Source: Haloarchaeobius sp. FL176
Lineage (GTDB): Archaea > Halobacteriota > Halobacteria > Halobacteriales > Natrialbaceae
DNA length: 64,000 bases
Direction: 5' to 3'
Assembly (NCBI RefSeq): GCF_024609245.1
Contig: NZ_JANJYH010000001.1
Location: 496,001 to 560,000, forward strand
The notes beneath the pieces are model-generated. The model was not told the DNA's origin. It worked only from the letters and a program-made list of their open reading frames with translations, and did no database searches. Shown one piece after another: positions 8,503 through 16,957 of the stretch. Made by a program: the position numbers and the translations under genes. Positions within the stretch are counted from its first letter, which is position 1, and each line of letters begins with the position of its first letter.

Positions 8503-9447
8503 TCAGGCGTTCCGGTCCCCGAGCACTCTCGCGATTTCCTCGATGCCGGCGCGTGCGGTGTCGACGCCGGGGTCGCCGAGCATGGAGATGAATCCGTGTA
8601 CCATCCCCTCGAACTCGCGGTAGGTGGTGTCGACGCCGGCCGCCTCGAGCCGCTCCGCGTAGGCCCGACCCTCGTCTCGCAGGGGGTCGAACCCCGCGGT
8701 GATGACGAGCGCTGGCGGCACCCCTGAGAGGTCACGCGCCTGCAGCGGGAACGCGAGCGGGTTGTACGCGTCGAACTCGTCCGCGATGTACTGCTCGAAG
8801 AACCACTCCATGTCGGCGGTTTCGAGGAAGTAGCCCTCGGCGTTCGCTTCGCGGGAGGGGAACGTCTCGGGGTCGGCATCGGCGGCCGTCGCCGGGTAGA
8901 CGAGGCACTGGTGGTCGATGTCGGGGCCGCGGTCGCGGGCGAGCAGGCAGGTGACGGCGGTGAGTGTGCCGCCCGCAGAGTCGCCCGCGACGGCGAGGAA
9001 CCCGTTCCCGCCCAGTTCGTCCAGGTGGTCGCTGGCCCACTCGGTGGCGGCGTGGGCGTCCGCGACGGCGGCGGGGAACGGGTGCTCGGGTGCGAGCCGG
9101 TAGTCGACGCTCACGACGACCGCCTCGGCCTCGTTCGTCAGCGCGCGACAGACCGCGTCGTGGGTGTCGAGGTTCCCGATGACGAAGCCACCACCGTGGA
9201 AGAAGACGACCGTCGGATGCGGGCCCTCGCTCTCCGGCCGATAGATCCGGACCGGGATATCGCCGCCCGGGCCCGGGATCGTCCGGTCCTCGACAGCGTC
9301 GACGGGCTCCTCGCCGGCGGCCCGGGCGAACAGCGGGTCCATGGTCGCGCGGGCCTGCTGCGGGCTCATCTCGTGTGGCTTCGGCGCGTCCATCGACTCG
9401 ATCATCGTCAGGAGCGCCTGTACCTGTGGATGGGGTTCGTCGGCCAT
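8503..9447 (-). CDS. Alpha/beta hydrolase, hormone-sensitive-lipase type esterase
   Basis: A 314-residue protein; ATG 9447 (MADEPHPQVQ) is chosen over one nine codons upstream. The HSL-family oxyanion motif HGGG is in VVFFHGGGFVIGN, the nucleophile Ser is in GDSAGGTL, the catalytic Asp in GFDPLRDEG and the His in VHGFISM, all in the expected order. DYRLAPEHPFPAA is the usual family signature. HSL-type carboxylesterases hydrolyse short- to medium-chain esters in the cytoplasm. It is followed downstream by the convergent zinc-ribbon gene. Confidence 0.92.
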   Translation of the reverse strand: MADEPHPQVQALLTMIESMDAPKPHEMSPQQARATMDPLFARAAGEEPVDAVEDRTIPGPGGDIPVRIYRPESEGPHPTVVFFHGGGFVIGNLDTHDAVCRALTNEAEAVVVSVDYRLAPEHPFPAAVADAHAATEWASDHLDELGGNGFLAVAGDSAGGTLTAVTCLLARDRGPDIDHQCLVYPATAADADPETFPSREANAEGYFLETADMEWFFEQYIADEFDAYNPLAFPLQARDLSGVPPALVITAGFDPLRDEGRAYAERLEAAGVDTTYREFEGMVHGFISMLGDPGVDTARAGIEEIARVLGDRNA

Positions 9448-9597
9448 GGAACTGGGTACGGCTGGAACTGCCAAAACAGTTGCAGTGGTGCCACCCCGGG
9501 ACCGGCAGCCCCAGTACGCCGAGGACGCGAGTGCCAGCGCACCGCGTTCGTCGAGCCTGGGGCCGGTCGCCGTGGCGGGGCCCGGACGCCGACCGCA

Positions 9598-10488
9598 CTA
9601 CAGCTCGATGTCGACGCCGGACTGCAGGCTCGCGGCCTTGACCGTGTTGTACAGCAGCATCGTGATTGTCATCGGGCCGACGCCCCCGGGCGACGGCGAG
9701 ATGACAGACGCCTTCTCCTTCGCGCTCTCGAAGTCGACGTCGCCGGTGAGCTCGTAGCCCTTCTCGGTGTCGGCATCGACGCGGTTCGTGCCCACGTCGA
9801 TGACGACCGTCCCCTCGCTCAGCATGTCGCCGGTGAGCATCTCGGGGCGGCCGACGGCGGCGACGACGAGGTCGGCGTTCCGGGTCTTCTCGGCGAGATT
9901 CTGCGTCCGGGAGTGACAGACCGTCACCGTGGCGTTGCCGCCGTCGGCCTTCTGCATGAGCAGGTTCGCCATCGGTTTGCCGACGATCTCGGAGCGACCG
10001 AGGACGACCGCGTCCATGCCCTCGGGGTCGACGTCGGCCGACGCCAGCATCTTCTGGATGCCGTGTGGGGTACAGGGCTTGAACCGCGGATTGCCGCTGA
10101 CGAGCCGGCCGACGTTCTCGGGATGGAAGCCATCGACGTCCTTCAGCGGGTCCACGCGGGAGAGCACCTCCCGCTTTGGTACGTGGTCGGGCAGGGGCAT
10201 CTGGACGAGGATACCGTGGATAGCGGGGTCGTCGTTGAGCTCGTCGATGGTCTCGTACAGCGCCTCGGCGGGTTCGTCGGGGTCGATCTCGACGGTGGTG
10301 CCGTCGATACCGACCTCGTCGCAGGCGCGCTGTTTCATCGAGACGTACGTCGCCGAGCCGTCGTCGCCGCCCATGAGCACCGTCGCCAGCCCGGGGGTGA
10401 CGCCCTCGGCCTCGAGGTCGTCGATGGCCGCGCGCACGTCGTCCCGGACGGATTCTGCGACCGCGTTGCCGTCGATGACGTGTGTCAT
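9598..10488 (-). CDS. folD: Bifunctional methylene-tetrahydrofolate dehydrogenase/cyclohydrolase
   Basis: A 296-residue protein of normal FolD length. It contains the catalytic-lysine region ATYVSMKQRACDEVGI, the substrate region GILVQMPLPDHV, the PLKDVDGFHPENVGRL signature, the NADP-site GRSEIVGKPMANLL and the C-terminal SPSPGGVGPMTITMLL. FolD oxidises 5,10-methylene-tetrahydrofolate to 10-formyl-tetrahydrofolate in two steps, supplying one-carbon units for purines. In halophiles it indicates tetrahydrofolate-based C1 metabolism. The esterase gene lies 150 bases downstream on the same strand, with no obvious link. Confidence 0.96.
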   Translation of the reverse strand: MTHVIDGNAVAESVRDDVRAAIDDLEAEGVTPGLATVLMGGDDGSATYVSMKQRACDEVGIDGTTVEIDPDEPAEALYETIDELNDDPAIHGILVQMPLPDHVPKREVLSRVDPLKDVDGFHPENVGRLVSGNPRFKPCTPHGIQKMLASADVDPEGMDAVVLGRSEIVGKPMANLLMQKADGGNATVTVCHSRTQNLAEKTRNADLVVAAVGRPEMLTGDMLSEGTVVIDVGTNRVDADTEKGYELTGDVDFESAKEKASVISPSPGGVGPMTITMLLYNTVKAASLQSGVDIEL

Positions 10489-10577
10489 TACGCTGGAGTT
10501 GGCCGACGGCCCCCTTCAATCCTCGGGTTCGTGCTCAAAACAGCTCTTCGAATCTCGTTTCTATACAAGAACGTGCA

Positions 10578-12020
10578 TCAGTCGTCGGTCGCGGCGGCCT
10601 CCGGGGCTGTCTCGCCGCGGACGTCGCCCTGTCGCCACGAGCCCTGCCTGATGAGGGCGAACGCGATGAGCGCGCCGGCGACGTTGGAGACGACGAACGA
10701 CGCCCAGATGCCCGCCTGGCCGGTCGCGTAGGGTGCCCAGCTGGCGAACGGCTCCATGGACCTCGAGAGCACGTACGCGATGGGTAGCCGGATGATGCCG
10801 AGCATCATGATGGAGACGGTCGCCGAGAGCATCGTCTTCCCGGAGCCGCGGAGCGTGCCGTTGTAGGCCCGCATCATCCCGATGAAGCCGAACGTCGGCG
10901 CGACGACCCGGAGGAAGGTGACCGCGATGTCGGTCGCCTCCTCGTTCGGTGACAGCGGCGCGACGATGGGCTCGGTGAACGCGAACACGAACAGCGCGAC
11001 CGCCGACAGGATGAGGAACATCGCGATGGCGGCGGTGTGGGCGGTGCGCTCCGCGCGGTCGCGCTTGCCAGCCCCGATGTTCTGCCCGACCATCGTCTCG
11101 ACACCCTGCCCGACCGCGATGGCGGGCAGGAAGATGACGCTGAAGATGCGGATGCCGACCCCGAAGGCCGCGACGAACGTGTCGGTGAAGATGGCGACGA
11201 CGACGAGCATCAGGTTCACCGAGATGGAGCGCCCGGTGCTCTCGACCGATGCGGGCAGGCCGATACTGAGCATCTTCCGGAAGAACTGCAGGTCCGGCTT
11301 CATCTGCGAGAGGTGTATCTCGACGCCATGCTTCCCCTGGAAGAGGATGCCGAGGCCCACGGCGGTCGCGAGGGCCCGGGAGATGACCGTCGCGATGGCC
11401 GCGCCCTGGACACCCAGTCCGTCCGGGATGGGGCCGAACCCGAAGATGAACAGCGGGTCGATGGCGACGTTGAGGACGACCGTGCCGAACATGACGATCA
11501 TCGGTGTCACCGTGTCGCCGTAGCCCCGCATCAGCGAGATGAACACGAAGAAGCCGAACATGAACGGCATGCCGAGTGCGATGACCTCCATGTAGTTCGT
11601 CGCCTCGCGGAGCACGTCGCCCCGCGCGCCGAGGAACCACAGCACCTCGTCGATCAGGAAGTAGCCGGCGACGCCGAGCAGCGCCGAGGCGACGAGCGAG
11701 AACGACACCGTCTGGGAGGCGGCGTACTCGGCTTCCGCCTCCTCCTCCGCACCGGTGTGCTGGGCGACGAGGACGCTGCCCGCCACGGAGAGTCCCATGC
11801 CGAGGGAGATGAGCAGGAACACCATGGGGAAGCCGAACGTGATGGCCGCGACTGCCGTCTCGTTCAGCTGTGCGAGCCAGAACGTGTCCGCCAGGTTGTA
11901 CGCCGTCTGGAGCAGGTTCGTGATGACGATGGGCAGCGCAAGCAGGAACAGCGGCTTGCCGATGCCGCCGGAGGTCAGGTCCAGTTCGTCCTGCCCGCGG
12001 AACACGTCGAAGATGCCCAT
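10578..12020 (-). CDS. MATE family efflux transporter
   Basis: A 480-residue integral membrane protein with about twelve helices and two MatE repeats (around residues 25-190 and 250-420). Repeat-specific words such as LALPIVITNLLQTAYNLADTFWLAQL and SVIFLPAIAVGQGVETMVGQNIGAGK are present. MATE proteins expel cationic drugs or toxic compounds in exchange for Na+ or H+. Its start codon overlaps the stop of the TetR-type gene (TGATG at 12018-12022), so the two form a translationally coupled efflux operon controlled by the TetR protein. Confidence 0.94.
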   Translation of the reverse strand: MGIFDVFRGQDELDLTSGGIGKPLFLLALPIVITNLLQTAYNLADTFWLAQLNETAVAAITFGFPMVFLLISLGMGLSVAGSVLVAQHTGAEEEAEAEYAASQTVSFSLVASALLGVAGYFLIDEVLWFLGARGDVLREATNYMEVIALGMPFMFGFFVFISLMRGYGDTVTPMIVMFGTVVLNVAIDPLFIFGFGPIPDGLGVQGAAIATVISRALATAVGLGILFQGKHGVEIHLSQMKPDLQFFRKMLSIGLPASVESTGRSISVNLMLVVVAIFTDTFVAAFGVGIRIFSVIFLPAIAVGQGVETMVGQNIGAGKRDRAERTAHTAAIAMFLILSAVALFVFAFTEPIVAPLSPNEEATDIAVTFLRVVAPTFGFIGMMRAYNGTLRGSGKTMLSATVSIMMLGIIRLPIAYVLSRSMEPFASWAPYATGQAGIWASFVVSNVAGALIAFALIRQGSWRQGDVRGETAPEAAATDD

Positions 12021-12637
12021 CAGGCCTCACCCCTGTACAGTCGGGCGTCGAGGTACGTCTGAAGCTCGGCGCGCGCCGCCCCGACCCCGCCGTCGTCGTC
12101 CCGGGTGACCCGCTGGATGCGGACGCCGTTGACCGTCGTCAGCAGGAACTCGGCAGCCCGCGTCGGGTCGACCTCGTGGAAGGCACCTTCCTCGATGCCA
12201 TCCGCGATGATCTCGGCGAACTGCTCCCGCAGCGCGTGGTCGTGTTCCGTGAACCGCTCGCGGTAGGCGGCGTCGTGTGGCGCCTGCCCGCGTAGCTCCT
12301 CCATCGCGGCGGTGAACGCTGCCGTCTCCTCGTCGAGTTCGACCGCGGCGACCCGGTCGAGCAACGTCTTCAGGCGTGCCTGCGGGTCCTGCTCCTCGCG
12401 GCACTCTGCCTTCGCCTCCCAGTGCTCCAGCATGAACCGCAGAAAATCCACGAGGAGGTCGTCCTTACCGTCGTAGTGGTGGTAGAGGAGGGACTTCGAC
12501 TTCTCGAACTCGTCGCCGATCCGCTGTATCGTCAGGTTCGCGTAGCCGTGGCTCGTAAGCGCGTCGTACGTGGCCCGCATGATGGCGGCCCGCGTGTCGT
12601 CTTCGGCGGCGGCGGCGAACCGGCTGGTGTCGCCCAT
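12020..12637 (-). CDS. TetR/AcrR family transcriptional regulator
   Basis: A 205-residue protein from ATG 12637 (MGDTSRFAAAAED). The N-terminal helix-turn-helix is IMRATYDALTSHGYANLTIQRIGDEFEKSKSLLYHHYDGKDDLLVDFL (about residues 20-67), the canonical TetR_N pattern. The C-terminal ligand-binding half (residues 80-205) is helical, with FLLTTVNGVRIQRVTRDD. It is the first gene of an operon with the MATE transporter, so it is probably a local repressor that senses an exported compound. An ATTGAACATTCATTCAA-type inverted repeat touches its start codon and is the likely autoregulatory site. Confidence 0.93.
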   Translation of the reverse strand: MGDTSRFAAAAEDDTRAAIMRATYDALTSHGYANLTIQRIGDEFEKSKSLLYHHYDGKDDLLVDFLRFMLEHWEAKAECREEQDPQARLKTLLDRVAAVELDEETAAFTAAMEELRGQAPHDAAYRERFTEHDHALREQFAEIIADGIEEGAFHEVDPTRAAEFLLTTVNGVRIQRVTRDDDGGVGAARAELQTYLDARLYRGEA

Positions 12638-12639
12638 CG

Positions 12640-12656
12640 TTGAATGAATGTTCAAT
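12640..12656 (-). promoter_or_regulatory. Probable TetR operator
   Basis: TTGAATGAATGTTCAAT on the + strand holds an inverted repeat TTGAA-N6-TTCAA only 2 bases before the TetR start codon. It is AT-rich in a GC-rich setting. Its position at the expected transcription start of a leaderless TetR-MATE transcript fits autorepression. The match to a specific regulator is inferred from position alone. Confidence 0.55.
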
Positions 12657-12805
12657 CAGCCAGCTACAAAAGTAGCCTGTTCCCGGGTGGTGGTGGGTGA
12701 ATATCAGCAGCATGCGGAGTGGTGACAGGGGAGAACAGTCAGCGACTGTAACCGTCGCAGTTCGGGTGAACCTGTCGCGACCGCTCGAAGTCTACAGGAA
12801 CCGCT

Positions 12806-14098
12806 TCAGGCCGACGGCGTCCCGTCGCCTGCAGTCTCGTCGGTCGAGCCGGTCGCCTCTTCGTCCATCTCCTGCACGTACCGGATGCGCTCGGGGATGG
12901 GCGGGTGGTCGTGGTGGAACGTCTCGTACAGCGGATGCGGGAACGGGTTCTGCATGTTGTCCGCCGCGAGGGCGGCGAGCGCGTTCGCCATCGGGGCCGC
13001 GCCCATCGTCTCGACGGCGAACGCGTCGGCTTCGCGTTCGTAGGCCAGCGAGAGGTAGTTCTGGAGCGGGGCGCTCAGCTGCAGGACGGGGCCGACGAGC
13101 AGGACGGCGACGAACAGTCCGGCGTAGGTCGCCTCCGTGGGGAAGCCGAACAGGTCGAACACCCAGGGCTGGCCCGCGAGGTAGCCCAGTGCGGCGAAGA
13201 CGACGGCGAACTGCACCGCCGAGAGCGCGATGAACTTCGGGATGTGCTTTCGCTTCCAGTGGGCCAGCTCGTGGGCGAGCACGGCCTGTATCTCGTCGTT
13301 CTCCATCGACTCGACGAGTGTGTCGTACAGCACGACCCGCTTCGTGCGGCCGAACCCGACGAAGTAGGCGTTCGAGTGGCCCGACCGCTTGCTGGCGTCC
13401 ATCTCGTACACCTGCTCGCAACGGAAGCCGGCACGCTCGAACACCTCGTCGACGGCGTCCCGGAGGTCGCTCTCCTCCACGGGGGTGAACTCGTTGAACA
13501 GCGGGTCGATGACCCGCGGTTTGAGCACCAGCATCGCGACGGAGAAGCCGACGACGAGCGCCCAGCCGGCGACGGGCCAGTACTGGACGTTCTCGACGAA
13601 CCAGAGCACGGCGGCGGTGAGCCCGCCGACGATGACGAGGCTCAGGACCGTGCCGAGGAGGTAGTCCCGGAGCCAGAGCGTCGGCGACTGGTTGTTGAAG
13701 TCGAAGGCCTCCTCGACGACGAACGTGCTGTACAGGTCGAACGGGGCACCCAGGACCCGCGTCGCGAGCAGCGCGAGGACGACGAAGGCGATCCCCTGAA
13801 GCAGCGGCGACAGGCCCGTCTCCGTCAGGGCGACGACGACCTCCGTCACGAGGCCGGAGTACAGGGCGAGCAGCAGGAACCCGAGCGTCGTCACCGTCTC
13901 CAGCAACGAGAGCCCGACGCGAGCACGCTGGTAGTCGAGTACGGACCCGATGTCCTCGACGCCGAGCGTCTCGCGCATCCAGTCGGACCGGACGCGGGCG
14001 GTCCGTGCGCCGTACCGGACGTTGACTATCGAGAGCCCGGCGAAGAACAGCTCCGTCCCGACGACGAGAGCGACGAACAGGGCGTGGTACGCGAGCAT
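12806..14098 (-). CDS. M48 family (Ste24/CAAX protease-like) membrane metalloprotease
   Basis: A 430-residue protein starting at ATG 14098 (MLAYHALFVALVVGTELFF); upstream codons encode a Pro/Arg-rich shadow. It has several membrane helices, the zinc-binding HELAH at residues 276-280 in VLAHELAHWKRKH, and the third-ligand region LSLAYEREADAFAVE. Length and topology match Ste24/HtpX-type proteases of the Peptidase_M48 family, with an N-terminal Ste24-like membrane domain. These cleave membrane or C-terminally modified proteins. The gene stands alone, divergent from the histidine kinase at 14214. Confidence 0.92.
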   Translation of the reverse strand: MLAYHALFVALVVGTELFFAGLSIVNVRYGARTARVRSDWMRETLGVEDIGSVLDYQRARVGLSLLETVTTLGFLLLALYSGLVTEVVVALTETGLSPLLQGIAFVVLALLATRVLGAPFDLYSTFVVEEAFDFNNQSPTLWLRDYLLGTVLSLVIVGGLTAAVLWFVENVQYWPVAGWALVVGFSVAMLVLKPRVIDPLFNEFTPVEESDLRDAVDEVFERAGFRCEQVYEMDASKRSGHSNAYFVGFGRTKRVVLYDTLVESMENDEIQAVLAHELAHWKRKHIPKFIALSAVQFAVVFAALGYLAGQPWVFDLFGFPTEATYAGLFVAVLLVGPVLQLSAPLQNYLSLAYEREADAFAVETMGAAPMANALAALAADNMQNPFPHPLYETFHHDHPPIPERIRYVQEMDEEATGSTDETAGDGTPSA

Positions 14099-14213
14099 CG
14101 GTGTTCGGTAGGAGCGGCCCGTCGAAAACGCTGGCGGTCGGCGCCCCGGAAGCCCTCGTCCCGGCCGACGGGGGCCGGAACCCGCAAGTAGTTGCAATCG
14201 GTAGCCGCAGGTA

Positions 14214-15914
14214 ATGAGTCCGTTCGGCTGGCCCGCCCTGCTCGCCCTGGTGGCGGGCGTAGTGAACCTCGCCTTCTTCGGCTACGTCCTGCGGTTCGCG
14301 GACAAGCCCGGCGGGCGGTCGTTCCTGGTCGTCATCGCGGGCCAGGTACTGGTCTGCTGCTCGCAGGCGGTCGCCATGCTGGTCTTCGACCAGGTCACCC
14401 GCGAGGTGCTGGAGTCGCTGTTCTGGGTCGGCGCGGCCGTCATCGTCGTGGGCTACGTCGCCTTCGCCTTCGAGTACACGGGCCGGGGGCAGGCCCTCCG
14501 GCGGCCGTGGTTCGCGCTGCTGGTCGTGGACGCCGCCGCCTTCAGCGCGGTCGTCGTCACGAACCCGCTCCACCAGCTCGCCTGGCGCTCGTTCACCGTC
14601 GTCCCGACCGAGGGCGTCGCCTCGGCCGACTACGCCGTCGGCTTCCCGTTCTACCTCCAGTTCGTGCTGCTCGCGGCGGCCCTGACCCTCTCCGTCTTCC
14701 TCCTCATCGACACCGTGCTCAGCTACGGCCCGCTCTACCGGACACAGGCCATCGCCATCGCGCTCACACCGATCCCGCCGCTGGCCGCCGTCGGGTTCTG
14801 GCTGCTCGAACTCGGCCCGTACCCCGAGCTTAACTTCGTCGCCGTCGCGTTCATCCCCCACGTCGCGCTGGACGCCTACGCGCTGTTCCGGAGCGAGATG
14901 TTCGCGCTCAACCCGGCGACGCGACGGACGGGCGAACGCGCGGCCATCGACGACCTCGGCAGCCCGGTCCTCGTCGTCGACGAGACGAACCACATCGTCA
15001 CGCTCAACCCGGCCGCCGAGTCGCTGCTCGGGGCAGACAAGCAGGCCGCACTCACCGACCCGCTCGACGACTACCTCGCCATCGACGCCACCACCGAACG
15101 GACCGGCGAACGCCGCGTGAGCACGCACGCGGACGGCGAACGAGTTACGTTCACCGTCGTCGTCACGCCCCTGACCGGCCCCAGTGACACGACCCTCGGC
15201 TACACGGTCGTGCTGCAGGACGTGACCGACGAGCTCGCCCGGGAACAGCGCCTCGCGGTGCTCAACCGCGTCCTCCGGCACAACCTCCGGAACGACCTGA
15301 CTGTCGTCCAGGGCTACCTCGGCGAGGTTCGCGACCGGACCGACGACCCCGAGCTGGAGACGATGCTCGGGACCGTGGCCGACGAGACCGACAGCCTGCT
15401 CGCCCTCGGCGAGAAGGCCCGCGACATCGAACGCACCATGGACCGTGACGTGCGCGTCGAACCCGTCGCCGTCAGCGAGCTCGTCGACGAGGTCCTAGCC
15501 ACCGTCGACGCCACCGACGTCGCCCTCGCCGTTCCCGACGACCTCCAGCTGGAGACGGACCCGGCGCTGCTCCGGACCGTGCTCTCGAACCTCGTCGACA
15601 ACGCCCTCGAACACGGCACCGGGGAGCCGTCGGTCACCGTTGCACTCGCCGAGACCGAGTCCGACCGGGGGCGCGACGCCGTCTTCACGGTCAGCGACGA
15701 CGGCCCCGGCATCCCCAACCACGAGTTAGAGGCGCTCCACCGGGAGGAGGAGTCCGCACTCGACCACGGGAGCGGGCTTGGCCTCTGGCTCGTCAGCTGG
15801 AGCGTCGACGTGCTGGGCGGGGACCTGTCGTTCGAGACCGGCGAGAACGGGACGACGGCACGTGTACGGCTGCCCGGCGTGCTCGACGGGGCAGGCGACG
15901 ACGGTGTGAGGTGA
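14214..15914 (+). CDS. Sensor histidine kinase with N-terminal 7TM domain and PAS domain
   Basis: A 566-residue protein. Residues about 1-225 form seven membrane helices (histidine-kinase 7TM module), 240-340 a PAS-like domain (SPVLVVDETNHIVTLNPAAESLLGA ... YTVVLQDVTDE), then a HisKA-type phosphoacceptor region LNRVLRHNLRNDLTVVQGY with His356. The HATPase domain follows, with NLVDNALEHGTGEP (N box), DDGPGIP (G1) and GSGLGLWLV (G2). It should sense a membrane or intracellular signal and phosphorylate a response regulator; no regulator gene is adjacent, so it is an orphan. Two bases overlap none of the neighbours; it converges on the SDR gene. Confidence 0.95.
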   Translation: MSPFGWPALLALVAGVVNLAFFGYVLRFADKPGGRSFLVVIAGQVLVCCSQAVAMLVFDQVTREVLESLFWVGAAVIVVGYVAFAFEYTGRGQALRRPWFALLVVDAAAFSAVVVTNPLHQLAWRSFTVVPTEGVASADYAVGFPFYLQFVLLAAALTLSVFLLIDTVLSYGPLYRTQAIAIALTPIPPLAAVGFWLLELGPYPELNFVAVAFIPHVALDAYALFRSEMFALNPATRRTGERAAIDDLGSPVLVVDETNHIVTLNPAAESLLGADKQAALTDPLDDYLAIDATTERTGERRVSTHADGERVTFTVVVTPLTGPSDTTLGYTVVLQDVTDELAREQRLAVLNRVLRHNLRNDLTVVQGYLGEVRDRTDDPELETMLGTVADETDSLLALGEKARDIERTMDRDVRVEPVAVSELVDEVLATVDATDVALAVPDDLQLETDPALLRTVLSNLVDNALEHGTGEPSVTVALAETESDRGRDAVFTVSDDGPGIPNHELEALHREEESALDHGSGLGLWLVSWSVDVLGGDLSFETGENGTTARVRLPGVLDGAGDDGVR

Positions 15915-15927
15915 GTCGCCGGCCGTC

Positions 15928-16632
15928 TCAGGCCTCGCCGTACACCGGCACCGCCGCGCCGCTCGTCGGCGACGCCGCCTCCGAACAGAGCAAGAGCATG
16001 ACCTGCGCCGCGTCGGCGGGGTCGACCCAGTCGTCGCTCGGCGTCATCATCTCGCGGTTCATCGGCGTGTCGAGCACCGACGGCATCACGCAGTTCGCCC
16101 GCACGGTGCCGAGGTTCTCCTCGGCGACGGTCTCCGTGAGCAGCCGGATGCCCGCCTTCGTGATGCGGTACGGGCCGTCGCCCTCGCCGCCCGACAGCGA
16201 GGAGCGCGCGGACACCGAGACGATGGACCCCGTCGACTCCTGAAGGTGCGGCAGCGCGTGTTTCGTCGCGAGGAAGGCCGTCTTCAGGTTCACGTTCCAC
16301 AGCAGGTCGAACTCCGAGAGCGGGGTGTCTTCGACGTGGTCGCCACCGCGCCAGGTGCCTGCGATGTTCGCGAGGTGATCGATGCCCCCGTGGTCCTCGA
16401 CCACCTGTTCCATCAGCGCCTCGACCTCGGCCTCGTCGGTGAGGTCGGCCTGGTAGAACGTCGTCCCCGCGTCGGGGTCGAGCTGTGCGTCCTCGTCGCC
16501 CGGGTCGACCACGTCCACGGCACAGACGGTCGCGCCGGCGTCGCGGAACGCGTCCACGACGGCACTGCCCAGCGCACCAGACGCGCCGGTCACGATGGCG
16601 ACACGGTCCGAGAAGTCGAAGCTGACGGCCAT
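15928..16632 (-). CDS. SDR family oxidoreductase
   Basis: A 234-residue protein; ATG 16632 is used because TTCTTTGAC, a TATA-like element, lies about 27 bases upstream. The NAD(P) site is VTGASGALGSAV (about residues 12-23), the NAG-type motif is LANIAGTWRGG, and the catalytic residues are the Ser in SIVSVSARSS and the YRITK Tyr/Lys. The acidic residue after strand 2 (VDVVDPGDED) suggests NAD preference. Classical SDRs reduce or oxidise alcohols and ketones; the substrate is unknown. Confidence 0.92.
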   Translation of the reverse strand: MAVSFDFSDRVAIVTGASGALGSAVVDAFRDAGATVCAVDVVDPGDEDAQLDPDAGTTFYQADLTDEAEVEALMEQVVEDHGGIDHLANIAGTWRGGDHVEDTPLSEFDLLWNVNLKTAFLATKHALPHLQESTGSIVSVSARSSLSGGEGDGPYRITKAGIRLLTETVAEENLGTVRANCVMPSVLDTPMNREMMTPSDDWVDPADAAQVMLLLCSEAASPTSGAAVPVYGEA

Positions 16633-16903
16633 ACGATGGTGAAAGCGCGCGGACGTCAAAGAAGCTCGGTCGAGCGACCCCGCCCAGAGTCCGACAGGTC
16701 AGCCCGCGAGCAGCGCGTCGGCCGGATCGCGAGGGGACGTTCACGCAGACGGAGTGGCGGCGTTCGCCACCGACGACCCGAGAGAGCATCCATGGAGTTC
16801 TTGGTCCGGTCGTTCACGCGGTCGGCACGAAGGGCTTCGGGCCGGTCCGGAACGAGCTATCGACAGCTACAAACCGGCGACGGACCGAGAGACTCGAACA
16901 GGG
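16633..16903. other. Intergenic region without a recognisable gene
   Basis: Together with the operator block that follows, this makes a 325-base gap between the SDR and the repeat/halocyanin gene. The first 35 bases hold the SDR promoter. The remainder is GC-rich and only carries arginine-rich shadow frames. I see no RNA-like fold or gene in it. Confidence 0.4.
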
Positions 16904-16955
16904 TTTTAGGCGAGCCGAAATCGAAAGGGGTTTTAACTTTTAGGCCAGCCTAAAA
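16904..16955 (+). promoter_or_regulatory. Promoter with two DtxR/IdeR-like inverted repeats
   Basis: Two related boxes sit directly before the gene at 16958. The second, TTTTAGGC-CA-GCCTAAAA at 16938-16955, is a perfect inverted repeat with 8-base arms. The first, TTTTAGGC-GA-GCCGAAA at 16904-16920, is a close, imperfect copy. A TATA-like TTTTAACTTTTA at 16931-16942 overlaps the second box and lies about 27 bases before the start codon, so a bound protein would block transcription of what looks like a leaderless gene. TTAGGC/GCCTAA arms resemble sites of DtxR-family iron or manganese repressors (IdeR/SirR/Idr); the identity of the regulator is inference. Confidence 0.75.
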
Positions 16956-16957
16956 AT

